Of a DNA stretch of 64,000 nt, positions 31,702 to 40,762 are shown piece after piece. The position numbers were made by a program, and so were the translations under genes. Position 1 is the stretch's first letter. Each line of letters starts with the position of its first letter. This DNA comes from Streptomyces curacoi (lineage in GTDB: Bacteria; Actinomycetota; Actinomycetes; Streptomycetales; Streptomycetaceae): the NCBI RefSeq assembly GCF_001513975.1, contig NZ_KQ947997.1, forward strand, positions 62,001 to 126,000, given 5' to 3'. The notes under the pieces were generated by a model. The model worked only from the letters and a program-made list of their open reading frames with translations. It ran no database searches and was not told where the DNA came from.

Positions 31702-34149
31702 GTGACGGGTACGGACGTTCGTAAGGATGCAGAGGACTCGGGACCCAGCGGCTACGCGGCGGCCCGGCTGCGCCTCCTCACCGAGGAGACGCGGTCCGGG
31801 CCGCCGCGCCGTGCCGCCCTCGCGGAACTGACGGACGACTGGCTGACCGGCCTGTTCGCCGCGGGTGTCAACGGACTGCGCGGGGTGTCGCTGGTCGCCG
31901 TCGGCGGGTACGGCCGCGGCGAGCTGTCCCCGCGCAGCGACCTGGACCTGCTCCTGCTGCACGACGGCAGCGACTCCGACGCGGTGGCCGCCCTGGCCGA
32001 CCGCATCTGGTACCCGGTCTGGGACCTCGGCCTCGCCCTCGACCACTCCGTGCGTACGCCGGCCGAGGCCCGCAAGACGGCCGGTGAGGACCTCAAGGTC
32101 CAGCTGGGCCTCCTCGACGCCCGGCACATCGCGGGCGACCTCGGCCTGACGGCGGGACTGCGTACGGCGGTCCTGGCCGACTGGCGCAACCAGGCGCCCA
32201 AGCGCCTGCCCGAACTCCAGGAGCTGTCCGCCGAGCGCGCCGAGCGCCAGGGCGAGCTGCAGTACCTCCTGGAACCCGACCTGAAGGAAGCCCGCGGCGG
32301 TCTGCGGGACGCCACTATCCTGCGCGCCGTCGCCGCCTCCTGGCTGGCCGACGCCCCGCGCGAGGGCCTCGCCGACGCCCGGCGCCGGCTGCTCGACGTA
32401 CGCGACGCGCTGCACCTCACCACCGGGCGCGCCACGGACCGGCTCGCGCTCCAGGAACAGGACCAGGTCGCCGCCGAGCTCGGTCTGCTCGACGCCGACA
32501 CGCTGCTGCGGCAGGTGTACGAGGCGGCGCGGGTCATCTCGTATGCCAGCGATGTCACTTGGCGTGAAGTGGGGCGCGTGCTGCGATCGCGCGCTGTGCG
32601 GCCGCGGCTGCGCGCCATGCTGGGGGGCGGCAAGCCCACCGCGGAGAGGTCCCCGCTCGCTGAGGGCGTCGTCGAGCAGGACGGCGAGGTGGTGCTCGCC
32701 CGCGCCGCCCGACCCGAGCGCGACCCCGTGCTGCCTCTGCGCGCCGCGGCCGCCGCCGCGCAGGCCGGACTCCCGCTCTCCCTGCACGCCGTACGGCGCC
32801 TGGCGGCGACCGTACGCCCCCTGCCCACACCCTGGCCCGCCGAGGCGCGCGAGCAGCTGGTGACCCTGCTCGGCTCCGGGCGGCCCACCGTCGACGTCTG
32901 GGAGGCGCTGGAGGCCGAGGGCCTGATCACCGGCCTCCTGCCCGACTGGGAGCGGGTGCGCTGCCGTCCGCAGCGCAACGCCGTGCACATCTGGACCGTC
33001 GACCGGCATCTGATCGAGACGGCCGTCCGCGCCTCCGAGTTCACCCGCCGCGTCCACCGGCCCGACCTGCTCCTGGTCGCCGCGCTGCTGCACGACATCG
33101 GCAAGGGCTGGCCCGGCGACCACTCGGTGGCCGGCGAGATCATCGCCAAGGACGTGGCCACGCGCATCGGCTTCGACCGCGACGACGTGGCGGTGCTCTC
33201 CGCCCTCGTACGCCATCACCTGCTGCTCGTCGAGACGGCCACCCGGCGCGACCTGGAGGACCCGGCCACCGTGCGCTCGGTCGCCGAGGCGGTCGGCTCC
33301 CAGGGCACTCTGGAGCTGCTGCACGCCCTGACCGAGGCGGACGCCCTGGCCACCGGCCCGGCCGCTTGGTCGTCCTGGCGCGGCTCGCTCGTCGCCGACC
33401 TGGTGAAACGGGTCGCGGCCGTGCTCGCCGGGGACGACCTGGACGAGCCCGAGGCCGCCGCGCCCACCGCCGAGCAGGAACGGCTCGCCATCGAGGCGGT
33501 CGCGACCGGCAGCCCCGTGCTGTCGCTGCGCGCGCAGACCGAGCCGCCGGCGGAGGAACAGCCCTCCGGGAACCCGGAGCCGCTCGGCGTGGAACTCCTC
33601 ATCGCCGTACCGGACCAGCCCGGCGTGCTGCCCGCGGTGGCCGGCGTCCTGGCGATGCACCGCCTGACCGTCCGCACCGCGGAACTGAGTGCCCTGGACC
33701 TGCCCGACGGCGTCGACGGCTCCGTCCTGCTGCTGAACTGGCGGGTCGCCGCCGAGTACGGCTCCCTGCCGCAGGCCGCCCGGCTCCGCGCCGACCTCGT
33801 GCGGGCCCTGGACGGCTCCCTGGACATCGCCGGCCGTCTCGCCGAGCGCGACGCCGCGTATCCGCGCCGCCGGGGCGTGGTGGCACCGCCGCCGAGGGTG
33901 TCGGTCCACCCGGCCGCCTCCCGGCTGGCCACGGTGATCGAGGTGCGGGCGCAGGACGCGCCGGGGCTGCTGTTCCGGATCGGCCGGGCGCTGGAGGACG
34001 CGAGCGTGCGCGTCCGCAGCGCGCATGTGTCCACGCTCGGCGCCAACGCCGTCGACGCCTTCTACGTCACCGGCCCCGAGGGGGCGCCGCTGCCCAGCGA
34101 GGAGGCGGCCTCCGTGGTGCGGAAGCTGGAAGAGACACTGCGCGGCTGA
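31702..34149 (+). CDS. glnD: PII nucleotidyltransferase/deadenylylase GlnD
   Basis: An 815-residue bifunctional sensor. The nucleotidyltransferase domain has G-G-Y-G-R-G-E-L with S-D-L-D-L-L (68-84). An HD hydrolase domain (H464-D465 in LLHDIGKG) follows, and two C-terminal ACT domains (about 630-700 and 730-805) bind glutamine. In Streptomyces the enzyme adenylylates GlnK Tyr51 under nitrogen limitation. GTG 31702 follows an AAGAAGGACAGGAG ribosome-binding region. It is the third gene of the amtB operon. Confidence 0.95.
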   Translation: MTGTDVRKDAEDSGPSGYAAARLRLLTEETRSGPPRRAALAELTDDWLTGLFAAGVNGLRGVSLVAVGGYGRGELSPRSDLDLLLLHDGSDSDAVAALADRIWYPVWDLGLALDHSVRTPAEARKTAGEDLKVQLGLLDARHIAGDLGLTAGLRTAVLADWRNQAPKRLPELQELSAERAERQGELQYLLEPDLKEARGGLRDATILRAVAASWLADAPREGLADARRRLLDVRDALHLTTGRATDRLALQEQDQVAAELGLLDADTLLRQVYEAARVISYASDVTWREVGRVLRSRAVRPRLRAMLGGGKPTAERSPLAEGVVEQDGEVVLARAARPERDPVLPLRAAAAAAQAGLPLSLHAVRRLAATVRPLPTPWPAEAREQLVTLLGSGRPTVDVWEALEAEGLITGLLPDWERVRCRPQRNAVHIWTVDRHLIETAVRASEFTRRVHRPDLLLVAALLHDIGKGWPGDHSVAGEIIAKDVATRIGFDRDDVAVLSALVRHHLLLVETATRRDLEDPATVRSVAEAVGSQGTLELLHALTEADALATGPAAWSSWRGSLVADLVKRVAAVLAGDDLDEPEAAAPTAEQERLAIEAVATGSPVLSLRAQTEPPAEEQPSGNPEPLGVELLIAVPDQPGVLPAVAGVLAMHRLTVRTAELSALDLPDGVDGSVLLLNWRVAAEYGSLPQAARLRADLVRALDGSLDIAGRLAERDAAYPRRRGVVAPPPRVSVHPAASRLATVIEVRAQDAPGLLFRIGRALEDASVRVRSAHVSTLGANAVDAFYVTGPEGAPLPSEEAASVVRKLEETLRG

Positions 34150-34233
34150 ACCGGGGATCCCGGCAACTTGTCGCGCCGGGATACCCTGGAGGGCGATTCC
34201 CAGCTGCCACCGACCCCGAGGACCGCGAGCGCC

Positions 34234-35787
34234 GTGTTCGATACTCTCTCCGATCGCCTCTCAGCGACTTTCAAGAACCTGCGCGGCAAGGGACGGCTCT
34301 CCGAGGCGGACATCGACGCCACAGCGCGCGAGATCCGCATCGCACTCCTCGAAGCGGACGTGGCGCTGCCCGTCGTCCGGACGTTCATCAAGAACGTCAA
34401 GGAGCGCGCCCTCGGTGCCGAGGTCTCCAAGGCGCTGAACCCGGCCCAGCAGGTCCTGAAGATCGTCAACGACGAGCTCGTCACGATCCTCGGCGGCGAG
34501 ACCCGCCGGCTGCGGTTCGCCAAGACGCCGCCGACCGTGATCATGCTGGCGGGTCTGCAGGGTGCCGGTAAGACCACCCTCGCGGGCAAGCTCGGCCGCT
34601 GGCTGAAGGAGCAGGGCCACTCGCCGCTGCTGGTCGCCGCCGACCTCCAGCGCCCGAACGCCGTCAACCAGCTCAGCGTCGTCGCCGAGCGCGCCGGTGT
34701 CGCGGTCTACGCGCCGGAGCCGGGCAACGGCGTCGGCGACCCGGTCAAGGTCGCCAAGGACTCCATCGAGCACGCGCGGACCAAGGTCCACGACATCGTG
34801 ATCGTGGACACCGCCGGCCGCCTGGGCATCGACCAGGAGATGATGCAGCAGGCCGCGGACATCCGGGACGCGGTCTCCCCGGACGAGATCCTGTTCGTCG
34901 TCGACGCGATGATCGGTCAGGACGCCGTCAACACCGCGGAGGCCTTCCGCGACGGCGTCGGCTTCGACGGCGTGGTGCTCTCCAAGCTCGACGGTGACGC
35001 CCGCGGTGGTGCCGCCCTGTCGATCCGGCAGATCACCGGCAAGCCGATCATGTTCGCGTCGAACGGCGAGAAGCTCGACGACTTCGATGCCTTCCACCCG
35101 GACCGGATGGCCTCCCGCATCCTCGACATGGGTGACCTGCTCACCCTGATCGAGCAGGCGGAGAAGACGTTCAGCCAGGAAGAGGCCGAGAAGATGGCCT
35201 CCAAGCTGGCGTCCAAGAAGGGCCAGGACTTCACCCTGGACGACTTCCTGGCCCAGATGGAGCAGGTCAGGAAGATGGGCTCCATCTCGAAGCTCCTCGG
35301 GATGCTGCCCGGCATGGGCCAGATCAAGGACCAGATCAACAACCTCGACGAGCGGGACGTCGACCGCACCGCCGCCATCATCAAGTCGATGACGCCGGGT
35401 GAGCGCCAGGACCCGACGATCATCAACGGCTCGCGGCGCGCCCGTATCGCCCGCGGTTCCGGTGTCGAGGTCAGCGCGGTCAAGAACCTCGTCGAGCGGT
35501 TCTTCGAGGCCCGCAAGATGATGTCCCGCATGGCCCAGGGCGGCGGCATGCCCGGCATGCCGGGAATCCCGGGCATGGGCGGCGGCCCCGGCCGCAGCAA
35601 GAAGCAGCCGAAGAAGGCCAAGGGCAAGCAGCGCTCCGGGAACCCGATGAAGCGCAAGCAGCAGGAGCAGGAGGAGGCCGCCCGCCGGGCCGCCGCCGCT
35701 CAGAGCGGAGGCGCCTTCGGGCTGCCGGGCCAGCAGGCCGGTCAGGACTTCGAGCTGCCGGACGAGTTCAAGAAGTTCATGGGCTGA
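34234..35787 (+). CDS. ffh: signal recognition particle protein Ffh
   Basis: A 517-residue SRP54 GTPase. The N domain (A-L-L-E-A-D-V-A-L motif) is followed by a G domain with GLQGAGKT at 107-114, D-T-A-G-R, S-K-L-D-G-D-A-R-G-G and G-L-x-like closing motifs. A methionine-rich M domain (about 320-460) ends in M-P-G-M-P-G-I-P-G-M-G-G-G and a basic K-K-Q-P-K-K-A-K-G tail. It binds signal sequences and 4.5S RNA. GTG 34234 gives the canonical FDTLSDRLSATFKNLRGKG start; upstream in-frame residues are not conserved. Confidence 0.96.
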   Translation: MFDTLSDRLSATFKNLRGKGRLSEADIDATAREIRIALLEADVALPVVRTFIKNVKERALGAEVSKALNPAQQVLKIVNDELVTILGGETRRLRFAKTPPTVIMLAGLQGAGKTTLAGKLGRWLKEQGHSPLLVAADLQRPNAVNQLSVVAERAGVAVYAPEPGNGVGDPVKVAKDSIEHARTKVHDIVIVDTAGRLGIDQEMMQQAADIRDAVSPDEILFVVDAMIGQDAVNTAEAFRDGVGFDGVVLSKLDGDARGGAALSIRQITGKPIMFASNGEKLDDFDAFHPDRMASRILDMGDLLTLIEQAEKTFSQEEAEKMASKLASKKGQDFTLDDFLAQMEQVRKMGSISKLLGMLPGMGQIKDQINNLDERDVDRTAAIIKSMTPGERQDPTIINGSRRARIARGSGVEVSAVKNLVERFFEARKMMSRMAQGGGMPGMPGIPGMGGGPGRSKKQPKKAKGKQRSGNPMKRKQQEQEEAARRAAAAQSGGAFGLPGQQAGQDFELPDEFKKFMG

Positions 35788-35805
35788 GTCCGTCTCGTAT
35801 GTCGT

Positions 35806-35903
35806 CGAGGGCGTCCCTCTTCACGAGGGGCGCCCTCGGCGTTCTCCCCGTTCTCCACGAGGGGCCCCTGGCGGCGTTTGCCCACCCTCAGGGGGCCCTT
35901 TTT
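35806..35903 (+). terminator. tandem terminators after ffh
   Basis: The first hairpin is CGAGGGCG...CGCCCTCG with inner CCCTC/GAGGG (35806-35838). The second is GGGGCCCCTG/CAGGGGGCCC with one mismatch (35861-35870 with 35889-35898), followed directly by TTTTT, an unusual U-tract for this genome. Confidence 0.8.
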
Positions 35904-35930
35904 GCATGTGCCGAGGCCCGCTGTGTGTCG

Positions 35931-35936
35931 TAACGT
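35931..35936 (+). promoter_or_regulatory. leaderless-type -10 (TAACGT) for ftsH paralogue
   Basis: TAACGT lies 6 nt before the ATG at 35943 with no Shine-Dalgarno, consistent with a leaderless transcript. Confidence 0.5.
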
Positions 35937-35942
35937 CCAGAT

Positions 35943-37880
35943 ATGAGCAATGCCGCGCCACCACGCAAGGCCCCTGACCAGCCGTGGCGCACCGAGGGCA
36001 CACCGGACGAGCCGCCCGGGCGGCCCGGTGGCCGACGAATACGCGGCCGATGGTGGGGCCTGCTGCTCACCGCCGTGGTCGTGTTCCTGCTCGCCTACGC
36101 GGGACTGACCTACCTCGACCAAGGCAACGAACCGACGATCTCCTACACCGAGTTCAGCAGGCAGGTCGACGCCGGCAACGTCTCCAAGATCTACTCCAAG
36201 GGCGATGCGATCCAGGGCGAGCTCAAGAGCGCCCGGGACGACCCCGAGGGCGACGGCGAGTACACCAGGTTCAAGACACAGCGCCCGGCCTTCGCGGATG
36301 ACGACCTCTGGCAGAACCTGAGCAGCCACGGCGTCACGGTGACCGCGCAGCCGGTCGTGAAGGAGCGCGGGCTCCTGGCCAACCTGCTGATCTCCCTGGC
36401 GCCGATCGTGATCATCGTCGCGGTGTGGATCTTCATCGTCCGGCGGTTCGGCGCGGGCCGGGGCGGCGCGGGCGGCATGTTCGGGCGCAAGGCCCCGCCC
36501 AAGCCGGTCGAGCTGCTGCCGGGCAAGCACCGTACGACGTTCGCCGACGTGGCCGGCATCGACGAGGTCAAGGGCGAGCTGGACGACGTCGTCGACTTCC
36601 TGGAGCACCCCGACGCCTATCGCAGGATGGGCGCGAAGATGCCGCGCGGTGTGCTGCTCGCCGGGTCACCCGGCACCGGCAAGACGCTGCTGGCGCGCGC
36701 GGTGGCGGGCGAGGCGGGAGTGCCGTTCTTCTCCGCCTCCGCGTCCGAGTTCATCGAGATGATCGTCGGCGTAGGCGCCTCCCGGGTCCGGGAGCTGTTC
36801 GCCGAGGCCCGCAAGGTGGCGCCGTCGATCATCTTCATCGACGAGATCGACACCATCGGGCGGCTGCGCGGCGGCGGCGCGTCGGTGAGCGGTCACGACG
36901 AGCGCGAGCAGACACTGAACCAGATCCTCACCGAGATGGACGGCTTCTCCGGCTCGGAGGGCGTGATCGTCATCGCGGCGACGAACCGCGCCGACATCCT
37001 GGACCCGGCGCTGACCCGGCCCGGCCGCTTCGACCGGGTGGTCAACGTCTCCCCGCCGGACCGCGGCGGACGCGAGGCGATCCTGCGGATCCATACCCGT
37101 GAGATCCCGCTCGCCGAGGACGTGGACCTGACCCGGCTGGCCCGCACGACCCCGGGCATGACCGGTGCGGACCTGGCCAACCTCGCCAACGAGGCCGCCC
37201 TGCTCGCGGTCAAGCGGGGGCAGACACAGGTGACCGCCTCGAACCTGTCGGAAGCCCTGGAGAAGGTGCAGCTGGGCGCCGAGCGCACCCTGGTGATGCC
37301 CGAGGAGGACCGGCGGCGCACCGCCTACCACGAGAGCGGGCACGCCCTGCTCGGCATGCTGCAGCCGGGCGCCGACCCCGTACGCAAGATCACCATCGTG
37401 CCGCGCGGCCGGGCGCTCGGGGTGACGATGTCGACGCCCGAGGTGGAGCGGTACGCCCACTCGGAGGGGTACCTGCGCGGCCGCATCATCGGCGCCCTGG
37501 GCGGTATGGCGGCGGAGGAGGTGGTGTACGGGGTCGTCACCACGGGCGCCGAGAACGACCTGGAACAGGTCACCGCCATCGCGCGCGGGATGGTGGCCCG
37601 CTGGGGCATGAGCGAGCGCGTCGGCCGGCTCTCCGCCCTGCCGAGCGACGCCCAGCAGGCGTACGGGCTCTCGGCCGCCCCGCGAACCCTCGACGTGATC
37701 GACGCCGAGATGCGCCGGATCGTCGACGAGTGCTACGAGGAGGCCTGCCGCAAACTCCGCGACCACCGCGGCCGGCTGGACGCGCTCGCCCAGGCGCTGC
37801 TGGAGAACGAGACGCTGGAGGAGGCGGACGCGTACCGGATCGCCGGGATCACGCGGCTGACGAAGGACGCGGACGCCTGA
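35943..37880 (+). CDS. ftsH: FtsH-family membrane AAA+ zinc metalloprotease
   Basis: A 645-residue membrane-anchored protease. Two membrane segments (about 37-58 and 140-160) flank an extracytoplasmic loop. The AAA domain has GSPGTGKT at 241-248, F-I-D-E-I-D, A-A-T-N-R and the arginine-finger helix R-P-G-R-F-D-R. The zinc site is H-E-S-G-H (463-467) with Asp539 in G-A-E-N-D as third ligand. It degrades misfolded membrane proteins and selected cytosolic ones. It is shorter than the main Streptomyces FtsH linked to folE, so this is probably the second paralogue located after ffh. Confidence 0.92.
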   Translation: MSNAAPPRKAPDQPWRTEGTPDEPPGRPGGRRIRGRWWGLLLTAVVVFLLAYAGLTYLDQGNEPTISYTEFSRQVDAGNVSKIYSKGDAIQGELKSARDDPEGDGEYTRFKTQRPAFADDDLWQNLSSHGVTVTAQPVVKERGLLANLLISLAPIVIIVAVWIFIVRRFGAGRGGAGGMFGRKAPPKPVELLPGKHRTTFADVAGIDEVKGELDDVVDFLEHPDAYRRMGAKMPRGVLLAGSPGTGKTLLARAVAGEAGVPFFSASASEFIEMIVGVGASRVRELFAEARKVAPSIIFIDEIDTIGRLRGGGASVSGHDEREQTLNQILTEMDGFSGSEGVIVIAATNRADILDPALTRPGRFDRVVNVSPPDRGGREAILRIHTREIPLAEDVDLTRLARTTPGMTGADLANLANEAALLAVKRGQTQVTASNLSEALEKVQLGAERTLVMPEEDRRRTAYHESGHALLGMLQPGADPVRKITIVPRGRALGVTMSTPEVERYAHSEGYLRGRIIGALGGMAAEEVVYGVVTTGAENDLEQVTAIARGMVARWGMSERVGRLSALPSDAQQAYGLSAAPRTLDVIDAEMRRIVDECYEEACRKLRDHRGRLDALAQALLENETLEEADAYRIAGITRLTKDADA

Positions 37881-37930
37881 CGGAGCGGCACGTCCGGGGT
37901 GCCTCCGTCCGGGAAGGCACGTCCGCCCGG

Positions 37931-38005
37931 GCCACGTCTGCTCAGGGCACGTCTGCTCTGGGTACGTCCGCTCTGGGTACGTCCGCTCCGGGCACGTCTG
38001 CTCAG
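37931..38005 (-). repeat. five-copy 15-bp minisatellite at methyltransferase stop codon
   Basis: Five 15-bp units such as GGCACGTCTGCTCAG and GGTACGTCCGCTCTG run from 37931 to 38005, with degenerate copies on both sides. On the reverse strand the unit closest to the gene contains the V-P-stop of the methyltransferase. The other units would read on as V-P-E-Q-T-like pentapeptides if the stop were bypassed. Confidence 0.85.
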
Positions 38006-38886
38006 GGCACGCGCGCGATCAGGTACCGGAACACGTTCGGCATCCACACCGTCCCGTCCCGCCGCAGATGCGGATGCAGCGCCTCCGTCACCTCCTTGTC
38101 CACCTGCGCCCGATCGGTCGCCGCGATCGCCGCGTCGAACAACCCCGTCGACAGCAGCCCCCGAACGGCACTGTCGACGTCCGCGTACCCGAAGGGGCAC
38201 GCCACCCGCCCGGAGCCGTCGGGCCTCAGGCCGGCGCGCTGGGCGACCTCCTCCAGGTCGTCGCGCAGGGCGGGACGCCAACTGCCCGTGCCGCGCAGGG
38301 GATCGGCCAACTTGGTGGCGACCCGCAGCACGGACGACGTGGTGCAGCGCTCCGGCGGACCCCAGCCGACGAGCACCACGGGCGCCCCTCGCTCGGCCAG
38401 TGGTGTGGCGGCCCCGAGCGCCTCCCCGAGCCCCTCCGAGTCGCCCGCGAGACACCCGATCGGCTCGAAAGAGGTCACCAGGGTGTACGCGGGCGTCTGT
38501 GCGCCGGGCGTCTGCGCACCGGTCGCCTGTGCGCCGGTCGCCTCCGGTGGCGAGCTGCCGACGAGCCGGGCGTCCGCACGCGCGCGTGTGTCCCACGCCT
38601 CGGGCAGTAACCGCTGCCGTGCCAGGGCCATTCGTTCGGGGCAGGACTCGACGCCGGTGACGGCCGCGCCTCTGGACGCCGCCATCAAGAGGGCGAGCCC
38701 GCTGCCGCAGCCGAGCCCCAGCAGCCGGGTGCCCGGGCCCACTTCCAGTCGCTCGTAGACGGCCTCGTAGAGCGGAACCAGCATCCGCTCCTGGATCTCG
38801 GACCAGTCACGCGCGCGTGCACACAGGTCCACACGGGGTGTCGCGCCCGCATGAGGTAGGTGCTGCCGCACGAGCGTAGGTGTCAT
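38002..38886 (-). CDS. class I SAM-dependent methyltransferase-like protein
   Basis: A 294-residue protein with a Rossmann methyltransferase motif I, LLGLGCGSGLALLMAA (about 55-70), and an acidic residue after strand 2 (V-T-G-V-E). A central P-E-A-T-G-A-Q-A-T-G-A-Q-T-P-G-A-Q stretch is coded by three 15-bp units (38495-38539), an expansion in a loop. The substrate is unknown. Its 3' end is embedded in a separate 15-bp minisatellite. It stands alone between two forward genes (ftsH and proS). Confidence 0.75.
   Translation of the reverse strand: MTPTLVRQHLPHAGATPRVDLCARARDWSEIQERMLVPLYEAVYERLEVGPGTRLLGLGCGSGLALLMAASRGAAVTGVESCPERMALARQRLLPEAWDTRARADARLVGSSPPEATGAQATGAQTPGAQTPAYTLVTSFEPIGCLAGDSEGLGEALGAATPLAERGAPVVLVGWGPPERCTTSSVLRVATKLADPLRGTGSWRPALRDDLEEVAQRAGLRPDGSGRVACPFGYADVDSAVRGLLSTGLFDAAIAATDRAQVDKEVTEALHPHLRRDGTVWMPNVFRYLIARVP
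38495..38539 (-). repeat. three 15-bp units within the methyltransferase coding sequence
   Basis: GTCTGTGCGCCGGGC, GTCTGCGCACCGGTC and GCCTGTGCGCCGGTC are consecutive. They encode repeated T-G-A-Q-x pentapeptides in frame, adding about 15 residues to a surface loop. Confidence 0.75.
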
Positions 38887-39073
38887 CTAAAGCGCCCCAA
38901 TCCGACGAGAGTTGCCGCTGTGACCGATTCCGTAGCCCCCGTGACGTGCGCTCGCACTCCCCCCGTATGCCAGGAAACTCCGGCCTCGCTGCGGCGTCCA
39001 GGGGGTTGTGAGGACCGGCTGGTGGATTCCCCGCCCCGGTGGCGAGATTTCACATTCCGGCAACCTCGGCCCG

Positions 39074-39079
39074 TACCAT
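39074..39079 (+). promoter_or_regulatory. leaderless-type -10 (TACCAT) for proS
   Basis: TACCAT lies 7 nt before the ATG at 39087. TTCACA is found 19 bp further upstream as a weak -35. No Shine-Dalgarno is present. Confidence 0.45.
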
Positions 39080-39086
39080 CACGGCC

Positions 39087-40502
39087 ATGGCAAAGGCACC
39101 CGTTCTCACGCCTCAGGCGGACGACTTCCCCCGCTGGTACCAGGATCTGATCAACAAGGCGGAGCTGGCCGACAACGGTCCGGTGCGCGGCACCATGGTC
39201 ATCCGACCGTACGGCTACGGGCTGTGGGAGCGGATGCAGCAGGAGATGGACGCCCGCATCAAGCGAGCGGGCGCCTCCAACGCCTACTTCCCGCTGTTCA
39301 TCCCGCAGTCGTATCTGACGAAGGAGGCCGAGCACGTCGAGGGCTTCGCCCCCGAGCTGGCCGTCGTCACGCACGGCGGCGGCAAGGAGCTGGAGGAGCC
39401 CGTCGTCGTCCGGCCCACCTCCGAGACGATCATCAACGACTACTTCTCCAAGTGGGTGCAGAGCTACCGGGACCTGCCGCTGCTGATCAACCAGTGGGCG
39501 AACGTGGTGCGTTGGGAGATGCGCCCGCGCGTGTTCCTCCGTACGACGGAATTCCTCTGGCAGGAGGGCCACACCGCGCACGCCACCTACGAGGACGCCC
39601 GGGACTACGCCGCGTACATCCACCAGGAGGTGTACGCCGACTTCATGGTCAATGTCCTGGGGATCGACGTGGTGCTCGGCCGGAAGACCGCGAGCGAGCG
39701 CTTCGCCGGCGCCCTCAACACCCTCACCCTCGAAGGGATGATGGGCGACGGCAAGGCCCTGCAGATGGGCACCAGCCATGAGCTCGGCCAGAACTTCGCC
39801 AAGGCCTTCAACACCCAGTACCTGTCCAAGGAGGGCCACCAGGAGCACGTCTGGCAGACATCCTGGGGCACCTCCACCCGCATGGTCGGCGGCCTGATCA
39901 TGGCGCACGGCGACGACAACGGGCTGCGGGTGCCGCCGCGGCTCGCGCCCATCCAGGCGGTCGTCCTGGCGATCAAGGGGGACGAGCCGGTTCTGGCCAA
40001 GGTCCGCGAGCTCGGCGACCGGCTGAGCGCGGCGGGCGTCCGCGTCCACGTCGACGACCGCACCGACACCCCCTTCGGCCGCCGCGCGGTCGACTGGGAG
40101 CTCAAGGGCGTGCCCGTCCGGATCGAGGTCGGGCCGCGTGACCTGGAGAACGGCACGGCGATGCTGGCGCGGCGGATCCCGGGCGGCAAGGAGCCGGTGG
40201 CGCTGGACGCCCTGGTGGCGCAGCTCCCCGCGATCCTCGAAGAGGACCAGGCCCTGCTGCTGCGGCAGTCCCGCGAGCGCCGTGAGTCCCGCACGTCCGA
40301 CGTGTCGACGATCGAGGAGGCCGCGGAGGCGGCCACCGCCGGCGGCTGGTCACGCATCCCCTGGGCGACGCTCGGCGAAGAAGGCGAGGCCAGGCTGGCC
40401 GAGCAGGCGGTGACCGTACGGTGTCTGGTCGCCGCGGACGGGTCGGTGCCGGAGGCCGACGACGCGCCCGGTAACGTCGCGGTCGTGGCGCGCGCTTATT
40501 GA
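39087..40502 (+). CDS. proS: prolyl-tRNA synthetase, archaeal/eukaryotic type
   Basis: A 471-residue class II synthetase. Motif 2 is R-W-E-M-R-P-R-V-F-L-R-T-T-E-F-L-W-Q-E-G and motif 3 G-G-L-I-M-A-H-G-D-D-N-G-L-R; the first motif region contains V-R-P-T-S-E-T. The anticodon-binding domain and a C-terminal zinc-type domain with only part of the metal ligands (one clear Cys near the end) follow. It lacks the ~180-residue editing insertion of bacterial-type ProRS. Streptomyces usually carry the bacterial form elsewhere, so this may be an additional copy, possibly protective against proline-analogue inhibitors (inference). The start is the ATG giving MAKAPVLTPQADDFPRWY. Confidence 0.92.
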   Translation: MAKAPVLTPQADDFPRWYQDLINKAELADNGPVRGTMVIRPYGYGLWERMQQEMDARIKRAGASNAYFPLFIPQSYLTKEAEHVEGFAPELAVVTHGGGKELEEPVVVRPTSETIINDYFSKWVQSYRDLPLLINQWANVVRWEMRPRVFLRTTEFLWQEGHTAHATYEDARDYAAYIHQEVYADFMVNVLGIDVVLGRKTASERFAGALNTLTLEGMMGDGKALQMGTSHELGQNFAKAFNTQYLSKEGHQEHVWQTSWGTSTRMVGGLIMAHGDDNGLRVPPRLAPIQAVVLAIKGDEPVLAKVRELGDRLSAAGVRVHVDDRTDTPFGRRAVDWELKGVPVRIEVGPRDLENGTAMLARRIPGGKEPVALDALVAQLPAILEEDQALLLRQSRERRESRTSDVSTIEEAAEAATAGGWSRIPWATLGEEGEARLAEQAVTVRCLVAADGSVPEADDAPGNVAVVARAY

Positions 40503-40566
40503 GATAGCGCCTGGTGCGACGAGAGCGGCCGAAACGCCTCTTGCGCATCTGCGGACCACAGCCGCA

Positions 40567-40595
40567 CCGGCGTGTGGACAGGGTCTACACGCCGG
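40567..40595 (+). terminator. proS terminator-like hairpin
   Basis: CCGGCGTGT (40567-40575) and ACACGCCGG (40587-40595) form a perfect 9-bp stem with an 11-nt loop. There is no U-tract. The loop-side sequence TGTGGACAG also resembles a single DnaA box. Confidence 0.55.
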
Positions 40596-40762
40596 CGCGT
40601 ACGTCAGACTACGCACCAGCTTGTTACGAGCTGTGAGGCTTCTCCGCAGATCAGCGCACCCGCCCTCGTCCGGGCGCATCATTCGCAACTGACGGGTACG
40701 TGCAAATTATTTGGGATGCCCCGGAATCGGAACACAGCGGCACTCCGGCTCGTTGTCATTAC

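Noticed and set aside
31102..34026. Long reverse-strand open frame opposite glnK and glnD
   Set aside because: Composition bias only; the forward strand encodes clear GlnK and GlnD, and no ribosome-binding site supports the reverse frame.
37931..38005. Possible CRISPR array
   Set aside because: Units are 15 bp, directly abutting, without spacers, and there are no cas genes. It is a simple tandem repeat.
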